NCBI RefSeq assembly: GCF_020215705.1
Contig: NZ_JAIWNB010000016.1
Location: forward strand, 186,001 to 250,000
Length of the DNA: 64,000 nucleotides
From: Nonomuraea aurantiaca
Lineage (GTDB): Bacteria; Actinomycetota; Actinomycetes; Streptosporangiales; Streptosporangiaceae
Direction: 5' to 3'
The position numbers were made by a program, and so were the translations under genes. The notes beneath the pieces are model-generated. The model searched no databases. It saw only the letters and a list, made by a program, of their open reading frames with translations, and had not been told where the DNA came from. Every line of letters starts with the position of its first letter. Positions within the stretch are counted from its first letter, which is position 1. Shown here one piece after another: positions 52,831 through 60,199 of this stretch.

Positions 52831-54440
52831 CCCGGCTCAGGACGCCCGCTGGGAAGAACGCCCGCCTGCCCCACCTCGGGAGGCTCGTGGCCGCGATCGC
52901 CGCCGTACTGTCGATGGCGATCCCCCTGAACGCGCGGCCATCCGCCGCGTCTGTGACGGCGGCCGAGAGCGGGACGTGCGAGGGCCTGACCGCCATGACG
53001 CTGCCCGACGCGACCGTCACCCTCGCCGAATCGGTACCGGCGGGCAGATACACCTCCCCCGACGGCCGGGTCCTGCCGTCCGTGCCCGCCTTCTGCCGCG
53101 TCCACGGCGTCGCCAAGCCGGTGCCGAACTCCAGCATCGGCTTCGAGGTGTGGATCCCTCAGCAGGGGTGGAACCAGCGCCTGCTGATGTTCGGCAACGG
53201 CGGATACAGCTCGGCCATCGACTTCCCGTCCATGGGCGGCCTCGCGCTGTCGGCCGGGTACGCCACCGTCGGCACCGACACCGGGCACACCGGTGACGAC
53301 CCTGACGTGTTCCGCCAGGGCGCCGCCAATCCGGAGATCATCGTCGACTGGGGCCACCGCGCGGTCCACGAGACGATCGTCAACGCCAAGCCGATCGTCG
53401 AGGCGTACACCGGCGCCAAGCCGCGCTACTCCTATTTCATCGGCTGCTCCACCGGCGGCCACCAGGCGCTGATGGAGGCCCAGCGCTACCCGGACGACTT
53501 CGACGGCATCGTGGCCGGCGCCCCGGGGAACAACCGCGTCGCGCTCAACGCCGGCTTCCTCTGGCAGTTCCTCCGCAATCACACCCCTGGAAGCACCTCT
53601 GACCCGATCGTCCCGGCGGCCAAGCTGCCGCTGCTGACGAGCGCGGCCGTCAAGCGGTGCCGGGGCGGAGACGGCGGCCTGGCGACCGACGACTTCCTCA
53701 CCGATCCGCGACGCTGCTCCTTCGATCCCGCCTCGCTCCGCTGTCCCGCCGGCGACGCCCCCACCTGTCTGACCAAGCGCCAGGTACAGGCGTTGCGGGA
53801 GATGTACGCGGGCGCCCGCGACCCGCGTACCGGCGAGCAGATCTACCCCGGCTGGCCGGTGGGCAGCGAAGCACCCGTGGTGGACGCGGCGGGCACCGTG
53901 CGGGTGGGCTGGAGCGCGTACTGGGGCACCACCGAGCCGGCGCGGGCGAACTTCTGGCGCTACTGGGTCTTCAACGATCCGAACTGGAACTGGTGGACCT
54001 TCGACTTCCACCGCGACCTGCGCCTGGCCCAGAAGAAGCTCGGCCCGATCATCAACGCCACCGACCCGGACCTGAGGCCGTTCCGGCGCAGTGGCGGCAA
54101 GCTCATCATGTACACGGGCTGGGCCGACCCGGTCGTCTCCGCCCACGACACCATCGACTACTTCCGCCAGGTGGTTCGCGCCACCTCCGGCGAGCGTCAG
54201 CCGGGCAGCGCGGCGGTCGCGCGGACGCGGGAGTTCGCCCGGCTGTTCATGGTCCCCGGCATGGCCCACTGCGGCGGCGGCCCCGGCCCGAACGTCTTCG
54301 ACAAGCTGACCCCGATCGTGAACTGGGTCGAGCGCGGAGCGGCGCCCGCCGAGATCGTCGCGACGAAGTACGTACACGACAACCCGGCGGACGGCGTCGC
54401 GATGACCCGTCCCCTCAGACCCTTCACGTGTCAGCCGTAG
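52827..54440 (+). CDS. Secreted tannase/feruloyl esterase family protein
   Basis: 537 residues from ATG 52827 (ATGA overlap with the CocE stop; a longer frame to 51633 is not used). A signal peptide covers about residues 1-42 (LGRLVAAIAAVLSMAIPLNA). The tannase-type catalytic set is complete: C207-S208 in GCSTGGHQAL, D434 in GWADPVV and H481-C482 in MAHCGGG, where a disulfide joins the two Cys. It hydrolyses aromatic esters such as feruloyl-polysaccharides or gallates outside the cell. It is coupled to the CocE-type hydrolase and fits plant-wall breakdown with the GH43 and pectate lyase genes nearby. Confidence 0.92.
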   Translation: MTRLRTPAGKNARLPHLGRLVAAIAAVLSMAIPLNARPSAASVTAAESGTCEGLTAMTLPDATVTLAESVPAGRYTSPDGRVLPSVPAFCRVHGVAKPVPNSSIGFEVWIPQQGWNQRLLMFGNGGYSSAIDFPSMGGLALSAGYATVGTDTGHTGDDPDVFRQGAANPEIIVDWGHRAVHETIVNAKPIVEAYTGAKPRYSYFIGCSTGGHQALMEAQRYPDDFDGIVAGAPGNNRVALNAGFLWQFLRNHTPGSTSDPIVPAAKLPLLTSAAVKRCRGGDGGLATDDFLTDPRRCSFDPASLRCPAGDAPTCLTKRQVQALREMYAGARDPRTGEQIYPGWPVGSEAPVVDAAGTVRVGWSAYWGTTEPARANFWRYWVFNDPNWNWWTFDFHRDLRLAQKKLGPIINATDPDLRPFRRSGGKLIMYTGWADPVVSAHDTIDYFRQVVRATSGERQPGSAAVARTREFARLFMVPGMAHCGGGPGPNVFDKLTPIVNWVERGAAPAEIVATKYVHDNPADGVAMTRPLRPFTCQP

Positions 54441-54450
54441 CGGACGGAGG

Positions 54451-55722
54451 TCAGCCGATACGGATCGGGAGGGTCCGCGGCCCGCGGACCTGGCCCGCCG
54501 CCCAGGTCACGGCGGCCGGGTCGGCCAGGCTGAAGTCCGGGAACCGCTCCAGCCACACCTCGAGCGCGACCCGCAGCTCCATGCGCGCCAGGTGCGACCC
54601 CACACAGCGGTGAATGCCCAGGCCGAACGCGACGTGCCGGTTGACCTCACGGTCGATGACGACCTCGCCCGCCCGGTCGAACTGCGCCGGATCGCGGTTG
54701 GCCGCCGGGAACGACAGCAGAACCCAGTCGTCGGCCTTCATGTCGCCGCCACGCCAGTGCATGTCCTGCTTGACCAGCCGGGCCATCGTGACCGGCGCGT
54801 ACGCCCGCAGGAACTCCTCCATCGCGGTCGGCAGCAGCGCCGGCTCGGCGACCAGGCGCTCACGGTCGGCGGGGGTCTTCGCCAGGTGCCACAGCGACGC
54901 GCCGATCGCGCTCCAGGTCGTGTCGATACCGGCGATGAGCAGCAGCGCCATCGTGCCCGCCACGTGGGACGGGTCGAGCTTGTTGCCGTCGAGCTCGGCG
55001 TCGATCAGGTAGCTGGTGAGGTCGTCGCGCGGGTGCTCGACGTGTTCGCGGATCTGCACGAGCAGGTAGTCGAACAGCTGCTGCGAACGGGCGAACCGTT
55101 CCTCCGGCGGCAGGTTGATGCCTTCGAGGGCGTTCTCGACGAACTCCCGGAACTGCGGCCCGTCCTCGGGCGGAAAGCCGAGCATCTCGGCGATGACCCG
55201 CATCGGGATGTGCTGGGCGTAGTCGGCGGCGGCGTCGACGACGTCCTGCCCCGCCATCGCGTCGATGAGCGCGTGGCAGTACGCCCTGGTCCCCGCCTCC
55301 CGCTTGGCCACCGCGGACTTGGTGAACGCCGGCAGCAGCAGCTTGCGCGCGTGGTGGTGGAAGGGCGGGTCGGAGGAGATCGGCGGCGCGGTGCCCACCG
55401 GGGCCAGCTCGACGGGCGGCCTGAAGTTGCTCATGATGATCGCCCGGGACGAGAAATGCTCGGTGTCGTAGGCGATGGCCGCGACGTCCTCGTAGCGGGT
55501 CGGCAGCCACCCGCCGCCGAACCGCTCGGTGTGCGCGATCGGGCAGCGCTGCCGCAGCTCGTCCTGGATGGGGTACGGGTCGGCCGCCCACTCCGGCTCG
55601 GCGTGGGAGAAATCGGTCGCCCAGTCCGAGACGGGGCCGGTGATGACCTCGTTACGGGAACCCAGGGGCGGCTCTTCCAGAGCTTCCCGGTAATCCTGGT
55701 TGAAGCGGTCGTCCACGGTCAT
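54451..55722 (-). CDS. Cytochrome P450
   Basis: 423 residues, the usual bacterial size. The I-helix AGIDTTWSAI carries the acid/Thr pair. The K-helix ExxR is EEFLRAYAP and the heme-binding loop is FGLGIHRCVGSHLARMEL with axial Cys373. It is a soluble class I enzyme. It starts 10 bp after a [3Fe-4S] ferredoxin gene, which should supply electrons; a ferredoxin reductase is not in the window. The substrate is unknown. It is autocontrolled with a TetR regulator in the same operon. Confidence 0.95.
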   Translation of the reverse strand: MTVDDRFNQDYREALEEPPLGSRNEVITGPVSDWATDFSHAEPEWAADPYPIQDELRQRCPIAHTERFGGGWLPTRYEDVAAIAYDTEHFSSRAIIMSNFRPPVELAPVGTAPPISSDPPFHHHARKLLLPAFTKSAVAKREAGTRAYCHALIDAMAGQDVVDAAADYAQHIPMRVIAEMLGFPPEDGPQFREFVENALEGINLPPEERFARSQQLFDYLLVQIREHVEHPRDDLTSYLIDAELDGNKLDPSHVAGTMALLLIAGIDTTWSAIGASLWHLAKTPADRERLVAEPALLPTAMEEFLRAYAPVTMARLVKQDMHWRGGDMKADDWVLLSFPAANRDPAQFDRAGEVVIDREVNRHVAFGLGIHRCVGSHLARMELRVALEVWLERFPDFSLADPAAVTWAAGQVRGPRTLPIRIG

Positions 55723-55732
55723 GTCTATGCTC

Positions 55733-55924
55733 CTAGAGGATCTCGATCGCTCGTTCGGGACAGTTGGACACCGCCAGGCGCGCCGCGCGCTCGTCGTCCG
55801 GGGGCACGATCCCCTCGCCGATCACCTGCCCGTAGCCCTCGTCGTCCTCGCCGAACAGGTCGGGGGCGAGGTCGTAGCAGCGACCATGCCCCTGACAGCG
55901 CTCGGAGTCGATCCGCACTTTCAC
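55733..55924 (-). CDS. [3Fe-4S] ferredoxin
   Basis: 63 residues, typical of P450-linked actinobacterial ferredoxins. Cysteines C10, C16 and C55 in ERCQGHGRCYDLAP and AVSNCPERAIEIL leave one ligand position non-Cys (His in CQGHGRC), hence a 3Fe-4S cluster. It overlaps the TetR stop by 4 bp and precedes the P450 by 10 bp. Confidence 0.93.
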   Translation of the reverse strand: MKVRIDSERCQGHGRCYDLAPDLFGEDDEGYGQVIGEGIVPPDDERAARLAVSNCPERAIEIL

Positions 55925-56664
55925 TGTGGTGCTCCCCTCTGAGCCGTGGTCTCGATGGCCTGTGCCGTGGTGCCGACGGCTTGTGCGGTGGTGCCGATGG
56001 TCTGTGCTGTGGTGTCAATGGTCTGTGCTGTGGTGTCAATGGTCTGTGCTGTGGTGTCAATGGTCTGTGCTGTGGTGTCAATGGGGGCCAGGGCGGCGAC
56101 GACGCGGGTGAGCAACGCGGTCCACTCCTCGTCGTCCACCGCGTGCAGGTCAGGGGTGATGAGCGCGCTGCCCATCGCGAGCGCGAGGCAGAAGTGAGCG
56201 AGCGCGTTCCCCGACAGCGCGGGGTCGAGCTCGCCGGCACTCTCGGCGACGTCGGCGAGCCCCGCCAGCCAGTCGGCGCGTTCGCCGATGTAGTCGCGCA
56301 TCGGCTGCGCGACCTCCTCATCACGACGGGCCGCGACCAGGGCCTCGACGATGAGATGGCCGCCGGCATCACGCTTGTACGGCAGCCGGCGACCGACCAC
56401 GACGAGCAGCTCCGCGATCGACCGGTTCGGATCGGCGGCCAGAAGATCGGCCAGCAACCGCGGCCCGTGTGCGCGCAGCGCGGCCACGAGCAGCTGGGCC
56501 TTGGAGCCGAAGTGCGCGTACAGCGCGCCGTTGCTCACCCCGGCGGCCGCGGCGATGTCCGCCACGCGCGTACCTTCGTACCCACGCTCGGCGAAGACCT
56601 CGGCGGCCGCTCGCAGCAAGCGTTCACGCGTCTCGGCCGCGGTGACGCCTGCGATACGCCCCAT
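55921..56664 (-). CDS. TetR-family regulator of the P450 operon with repeat tail
   Basis: 247 residues from ATG 56664 (in-frame TTG 56670 possible). The HTH reads TRERLLRAAAEVFAERGYEG and then VADIAAAAGVSNGALYAHFG. A helical ligand domain follows (WLAGLADVAESAGELDPALS; AHFCLALAMGSALITPDL). The last 50 residues are seven units of TIDTTAQ and variants, which is not part of the TetR fold. It is the first gene of the TetR-ferredoxin-P450 unit, with an inverted repeat directly upstream, so autoregulation is likely. Confidence 0.88.
   Translation of the reverse strand: MGRIAGVTAAETRERLLRAAAEVFAERGYEGTRVADIAAAAGVSNGALYAHFGSKAQLLVAALRAHGPRLLADLLAADPNRSIAELLVVVGRRLPYKRDAGGHLIVEALVAARRDEEVAQPMRDYIGERADWLAGLADVAESAGELDPALSGNALAHFCLALAMGSALITPDLHAVDDEEWTALLTRVVAALAPIDTTAQTIDTTAQTIDTTAQTIDTTAQTIGTTAQAVGTTAQAIETTAQRGAPQ
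55939..56085. repeat. Seven 21-bp repeats in the TetR C-terminus
   Basis: Seven contiguous 21-bp units; four are near-identical (CTGTGCTGTGGTGTCAATGG core). They code for TIDTTAQ (four times), TIGTTAQ, AVGTTAQ and AIETTAQ. The near-identity of four units suggests recent expansion. Confidence 0.85.
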
Positions 56665-56665
56665 G

Positions 56666-56692
56666 ATCAAATTAAAAGACTGTTCATTTGAT
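56666..56692. promoter_or_regulatory. ATCAAAT-N13-ATTTGAT inverted repeat upstream of the TetR gene
   Basis: Seven-base perfect arms (56666-56672 and 56686-56692) lie in an A+T-rich patch directly before the TetR start, the place expected for an autoregulatory operator. Confidence 0.6.
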
Positions 56693-56719
56693 TCGTCAAG
56701 AGCCGCTTCACACAGTTTT

Positions 56720-56779
56720 GTCGCTGTCTGAACGGCCTTGAAGACGGCAGTCCGTCACGGCAACTGGAAGCGGACATGG
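56720..56779 (+). repeat. 60-bp direct repeat, copy 1
   Basis: GTCGCTGTCTGA...GGAAGCGGACATGG; 58 of 60 bases match copy 2 at 58611-58670. The two copies flank the ECF sigma factor and membrane-protein genes. Confidence 0.85.
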
Positions 56780-56785
56780 CAGTGG

Positions 56786-56804
56786 GCCATCGGGGTTGGC
56801 AGTA
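56786..56804 (-). repeat. Dispersed TACTGCCAACYCCGATGGC motif (minus copy)
   Basis: The reverse complement reads TACTGCCAACCCCGATGGC. Related plus-strand copies are at 58506-58524, 58584-58601 and 62410-62428. A second shared element, GTACGGCAGGAGRTTCGGCY, is found at 56812-56835 and 62443-62466. Confidence 0.6.
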
Positions 56805-56995
56805 GGGGCGCGTACGGCAGGAGATTCGGCTCGGGGATGGTGGCGGTCTATCACCGGCGGCCGGCGTTGGTGGTGGCACCCGGCGTGCGGCGAGCCGGTG
56901 CGTTTTCTCCTGGCGAGCTTTGGTTCTCCTGGCGAGTTTGGGCTGACAGGGAACTCGCCCGCGTCCCCGCGACAGTAGTCCGTGTGGATGTGAAG

Positions 56996-57574
56996 ATGCG
57001 TGCCCGCCTACGGGACGGCGATCAACAGGCCTTGGGCGAGCTTTTCGACCAGTACGCCACGAGCGTCTACAACCACGCCTATTGGGTGGTCGGCGACTGG
57101 TCGACAGCCGAGGACGTGGTGTCGCTGACGTTCATGGAGGTGTGGCGATTACGGGAACGGCTCGACCCGGACGGCGGCTCGCTGCGCCCATGGCTGCTGG
57201 GAGTGGCCACCAACGTGGGCCGCAACCTGCACCGAGCCACACGGCTGCACCGAAACGCCCTCGCCAAGATGCCCCGCGCCGATCCCGTCCCGGATTTCGC
57301 CGACGAGGTGGTCGGGCGGATCGCCGACGCGCAGCGACTGGAGGATGTGCGCAGGGCGATCGGGCGGTTGCGCAGGCACGAGCGGGACGTGCTGCTGCTG
57401 TGCGCCGGGGCCGGGCTCGACTACGCCGAGGCGGCCGAGGCGCTCGGCATCCCGATCGGCACCGTGCGGTCCCGGCTATCCCGGGCCCGCAAAAAGCTGG
57501 AACTCGCCATGACCCCGGCGACAGGTAAGAGCGACCGCGGCACCGCGGTCCGGTCCGCCAAGGAGCACTCATGA
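56996..57574 (+). CDS. ECF (extracytoplasmic function) sigma factor
   Basis: About 192 residues from ATG 56996; GTG 56984 or 56990 could also start it and no strong ribosome site decides. Region 2 reads LFDQYATSVYNHAYWVVGDW and AEDVVSLTFMEVWR. Region 4 reads LRRHERDVLLLCAGAGLDYA and EALGIPIGTVRSRLSRARKK. The frame open from 56738 covers a low-probability leader. Its stop overlaps the next gene (ATGA), a membrane protein that may act as its regulator. The pair lies between 60-bp direct repeats. Confidence 0.88.
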   Translation: MRARLRDGDQQALGELFDQYATSVYNHAYWVVGDWSTAEDVVSLTFMEVWRLRERLDPDGGSLRPWLLGVATNVGRNLHRATRLHRNALAKMPRADPVPDFADEVVGRIADAQRLEDVRRAIGRLRRHERDVLLLCAGAGLDYAEAAEALGIPIGTVRSRLSRARKKLELAMTPATGKSDRGTAVRSAKEHS

Positions 57575-58197
57575 ACATTTTCCCCGAAAAACGGGACTTT
57601 CCTGAGGGCCGTCGGCAACTACTCAAGGAGTTCGTAATGACCGCGATCCAGGACGAGCCCACCCCGGATATGCAGCGTCGCAGACTGCTGCGCCCTGCGC
57701 TACTGGCACCCGCCCTGGGCCTGGCCGCCGCAGCCGCGGTGGCCCTCCCGCTGGTCTTTGGCGGCACCCCCGCATACGCCGTGACCAAGAACGCCGACGG
57801 CACCGTGACCATCACCATCAACGAGGCCAAGGACCCCAAGGCACTCCAAGCCGACCTGCAGAAGATGGGCTACGACATCATCGTCGACTACCTGCCGGCG
57901 GGCAAGAAGTGCGCCACCCGGCCGCGCAGCCCGCACTGGCTGTCGAAGGAACAGGCTCCCCTTGCCGTCTTCCCGCCCCCCGACGATGTGAGCGGCTTTC
58001 AGATCGACCCGGCCCAGATCAAGCCGGGGCAGACCGGCGTGCTGGAGTTCGGTGTGAACGACAACCCCAAGCCGGGTGACGTCGTGGCGGCGATCTGGGC
58101 GCGGGTCTCCGACGGCCCCGTAGCGCCGTGCGAACTCGTCGACGGCAACGCGCCGCTCGGCGATCCCGGGACCGCCCCGGTCCCGGAGAAGCCATAG
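57571..58197 (+). CDS. Single-pass membrane protein coupled to the ECF sigma factor
   Basis: 208 residues, starting at an ATGA overlap. The cytosolic N-terminus is about 45 residues (NIFPEKRDFPEGRRQLLKEF; DMQRRRLLRP). One membrane helix follows (LLAPALGLAAAAAVALPLVF). The outer part has VTKNADGTVTITINEAKDPK and then KALQADLQKMGYDIIVDYLP, and two Cys (KKCATRP; APCELVD) that could form a disulfide. It resembles the CU044_5270-type partners of ECF sigma factors. No zinc-binding HxxxCxxC anti-sigma motif is present, so its action on the sigma factor is unknown. Confidence 0.75.
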   Translation: MNIFPEKRDFPEGRRQLLKEFVMTAIQDEPTPDMQRRRLLRPALLAPALGLAAAAAVALPLVFGGTPAYAVTKNADGTVTITINEAKDPKALQADLQKMGYDIIVDYLPAGKKCATRPRSPHWLSKEQAPLAVFPPPDDVSGFQIDPAQIKPGQTGVLEFGVNDNPKPGDVVAAIWARVSDGPVAPCELVDGNAPLGDPGTAPVPEKP

Positions 58198-58256
58198 CGC
58201 ACGTTCCCTTCCGTGGCTTTTCGCGTGGCGCGCCCGGCATCGAGGTGAGAGATTGA

Positions 58257-58305
58257 CGCCACCGCCGCAGCATGATCACGACCTGGTGGTCGGGCGGCGG
58301 TGGCG
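58257..58305 (+). terminator. Hairpin after the sigma/membrane-protein pair
   Basis: CGCCACCGCCGC (58257-58268) and GCGGCGGTGGCG (58294-58305) are perfect complements, with a smaller GACC/GGTC stem inside the 25-base loop. It is 60 bp past the stop at 58197. The rest of 58198-58610 shows no gene apart from two copies of a dispersed motif (58506-58524, 58584-58601). Confidence 0.55.
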
Positions 58306-58610
58306 GCACTGACGTCCAGGCGTGGCTTGTGAGCAGAGATCGGGCCGGCTGACCCGTGCGGATCACTACCGCACCTGAGCAAACCTGAGAAGTGGGCAAG
58401 GCTCACCACCTGCACACGCCCGGGACCTCGAAGATCAGAACTTGCCCGAGGCACCACGTGCTCCAGGTCGGTGAACACGTTCACGACAGTTGATCTTCGG
58501 GTTGATACTGCCAACTCCGATGGCGCAACCACCGGTATTTCGAGTGGCTGCACATTGGCAGTGCCCAGGTGGGGAGCAGCTCTCACTGCCAACTTCGCTG
58601 CGTCCAGACA

Positions 58611-58670
58611 GTCGCTGTCTGAGCGGCCTTGAAGACGACAGTCCGTCACGGCAACTGGAAGCGGACATGG
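58611..58670 (+). repeat. 60-bp direct repeat, copy 2
   Basis: It matches 56720-56779 at 58 of 60 positions. Its end (GGAAGCGGACATGG) runs into the start of the transposase remnant. Confidence 0.85.
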
Positions 58671-59265
58671 AAGGGGTGCAGCGCGACTATCTGATCTATG
58701 ACGATCCGCTCTTGAGCAATTACCGGCGGGCGATCTCACCAGTCCCGGGCAAGGGCAGGAAGTGGCCGATCCGCTACAACCCGGGCGACCCCAGCAGGAT
58801 GTTCATCTTCCTTGAAGGCGCCTGGCACGTGCTGTTCTGGACACACCTGCCGGATCCGGCGATCCCGTTCACCTCGCGGATGGTCGAAGAGGCCGCAAGC
58901 TACTCCTCGATGGCGGGCTGCGGGAGATCGCCGAGGCGCTGGTGGATCTGCAGCGCCGGATGGACGCGCCAGAGTCGGCGACCGCGCGCACCCGCCGCGA
59001 GTTGCTGCGGCCTCGCGAGGACGCGCGCGCCATCAAAGGTGATCAAGCTCGCGCCCGGTTCGGTGAGCAGGAGGAGCCTCCGGAGCCGACCCTGGTCCCG
59101 CCCGCTGGCGAGGCTTCCTCGGTGCCGCCGGCGAAGCCGCCCGTGGGCAGGATGGTGTTTTCGTACCTGTCGCTGCTGGCGAGGAAGAGGGCGAAGCCCC
59201 AGGCGCTGGTGGGTTCGGCTCCCACTTTCGTCGAGGTCTTGGAGCCCGCTTGCTCGCGACGATAG
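58667..59265 (+). pseudogene. C-terminal remnant of a Mu/Tn-type DDE transposase, frameshifted
   Basis: 58667-58905 reads LIYDDPLLSNYRRAISPVPG, KWPIRYNPGDPSRMFIFLEG and WTHLPDPAIPFTSRMVEEA, like the Mu-type transposase C-terminal beta-barrel. The reading then moves to another frame with ALVDLQRRMDAPESATARTR and RRELLRPREDARAIKG, the basic coiled tail of the same family, to a stop at 59265. The catalytic core is absent. The remnant begins in the 60-bp repeat. Confidence 0.65.
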
Positions 59266-59286
59266 GCGGTCGCGGGCGGAGCGGTA

Positions 59287-59895
59287 TCAGTTTTCAGGCC
59301 GCGCCTGCTCCGGGGGGACGGTCGCGGACAGGGCGTGCAGATCGTCGAAGGCTTGGAGGAGATGTGCGTCCAAGCTCTGTGAGGGGTCGTCGATCCAGGC
59401 TTGGGCGGCGTGGTGGAAGGTGGCCCAGCCGGTTTGTGCGGCCAGGCTGGCCAGCCGGTCGGGGACATCGCGCTGACGTAGCGCTTCCGCTAGAGCTTCG
59501 GTGAGGGCTGCGGCCTTGGCCAAGTCACGTTCTCGCAGGGCTGGCGTCTTGGCGATGACCGCTAGGCGTGGCTCGGAGAACGGGCGGTTGTCTTCAAGGA
59601 TCCGTCCGGCTTTCCGGAAGGCGTACAGCAGAATGCCGAATGGTTGCAGGCCGTCGGGGGCATCGGCGACCTCCTGCATCAGCGCGGCGCGCAGCTCGGC
59701 TTCACCGCCGAAGAGCACCTCGCGCTTGTCCGGGAAGTGCCGGAAGAACGTGCGCTCGTTGACGCCGGCCCGGGCGGCGATCTCAGCTGTGGTGGTCTGA
59801 TCGAACCCGCGCTCCCGGTACAGCTCCAGAGCCGCCTGCTGAAGGCGGCGGCGCGCTTCTATTCCACTTCGTGGCACCCCTCGAAGATACCGCAT
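59287..59895 (-). CDS. TetR-family regulator with four-site operator
   Basis: 202 residues from ATG 59895 (GTG 59877 is also possible and would leave room for a leader). The HTH reads RRRLQQAALELYRERGFDQT and then TAEIAARAGVNERTFFRHFP. A MftR-like helical domain follows (AKAAALTEALAEALRQRDV). It is divergent from an NAD(P)-dependent reductase, with four spaced palindromes between them, the first only two bases from the ATG, so strong autoregulation and control of the reductase are likely. Confidence 0.88.
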   Translation of the reverse strand: MRYLRGVPRSGIEARRRLQQAALELYRERGFDQTTTAEIAARAGVNERTFFRHFPDKREVLFGGEAELRAALMQEVADAPDGLQPFGILLYAFRKAGRILEDNRPFSEPRLAVIAKTPALRERDLAKAAALTEALAEALRQRDVPDRLASLAAQTGWATFHHAAQAWIDDPSQSLDAHLLQAFDDLHALSATVPPEQARPEN

Positions 59896-59897
59896 AC

Positions 59898-59984
59898 GTC
59901 AGTGACTGACACTGCTTGACGCCAGTGACTGGCACTAAGTAACGTCAGCCACTGGCTCTACTTAGTGCCAGTAACTGGCGTCAA
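59898..59984. promoter_or_regulatory. Four-palindrome operator array, including a 26-bp inverted repeat
   Basis: GTCAGTGACTGAC (59898-59910), GCCAGTGACTGGC (59921-59933), AGCCACTGGCT (59947-59957) and GCCAGTAACTGGC (59967-59979). The centres are 21-25 bp apart, about two helical turns. The second and fourth lie inside a near-perfect 26-bp inverted repeat (59916-59941 with 59959-59984, one mismatch). The consensus is GCCAGTNACTGGC. The remaining leader to 60200 holds no gene. Confidence 0.85.
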
Positions 59985-60199
59985 ATGGGAGGTTTTCATC
60001 GCTGATGGCAGCGACCCGACCTTTCAGTCCGAACGCCGTCGAGGCGGTCAAGGTTTCCGTGCCGCCTCGACGGGCCTGACAGGACGTGCATGCGACACGT
60101 CGCTGCGCTGCTGCCCTCGAAGGCAGGCCATTCCCGCCTCACCTGCACCGGACCCGTTCAGCGGCCCCCCGCTGCACACACCCACACAGAGAGCGTTTC

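Noticed and set aside
55939..56085. CRISPR-like array
   Set aside because: Units are contiguous without spacers and stay in frame inside a TetR gene.
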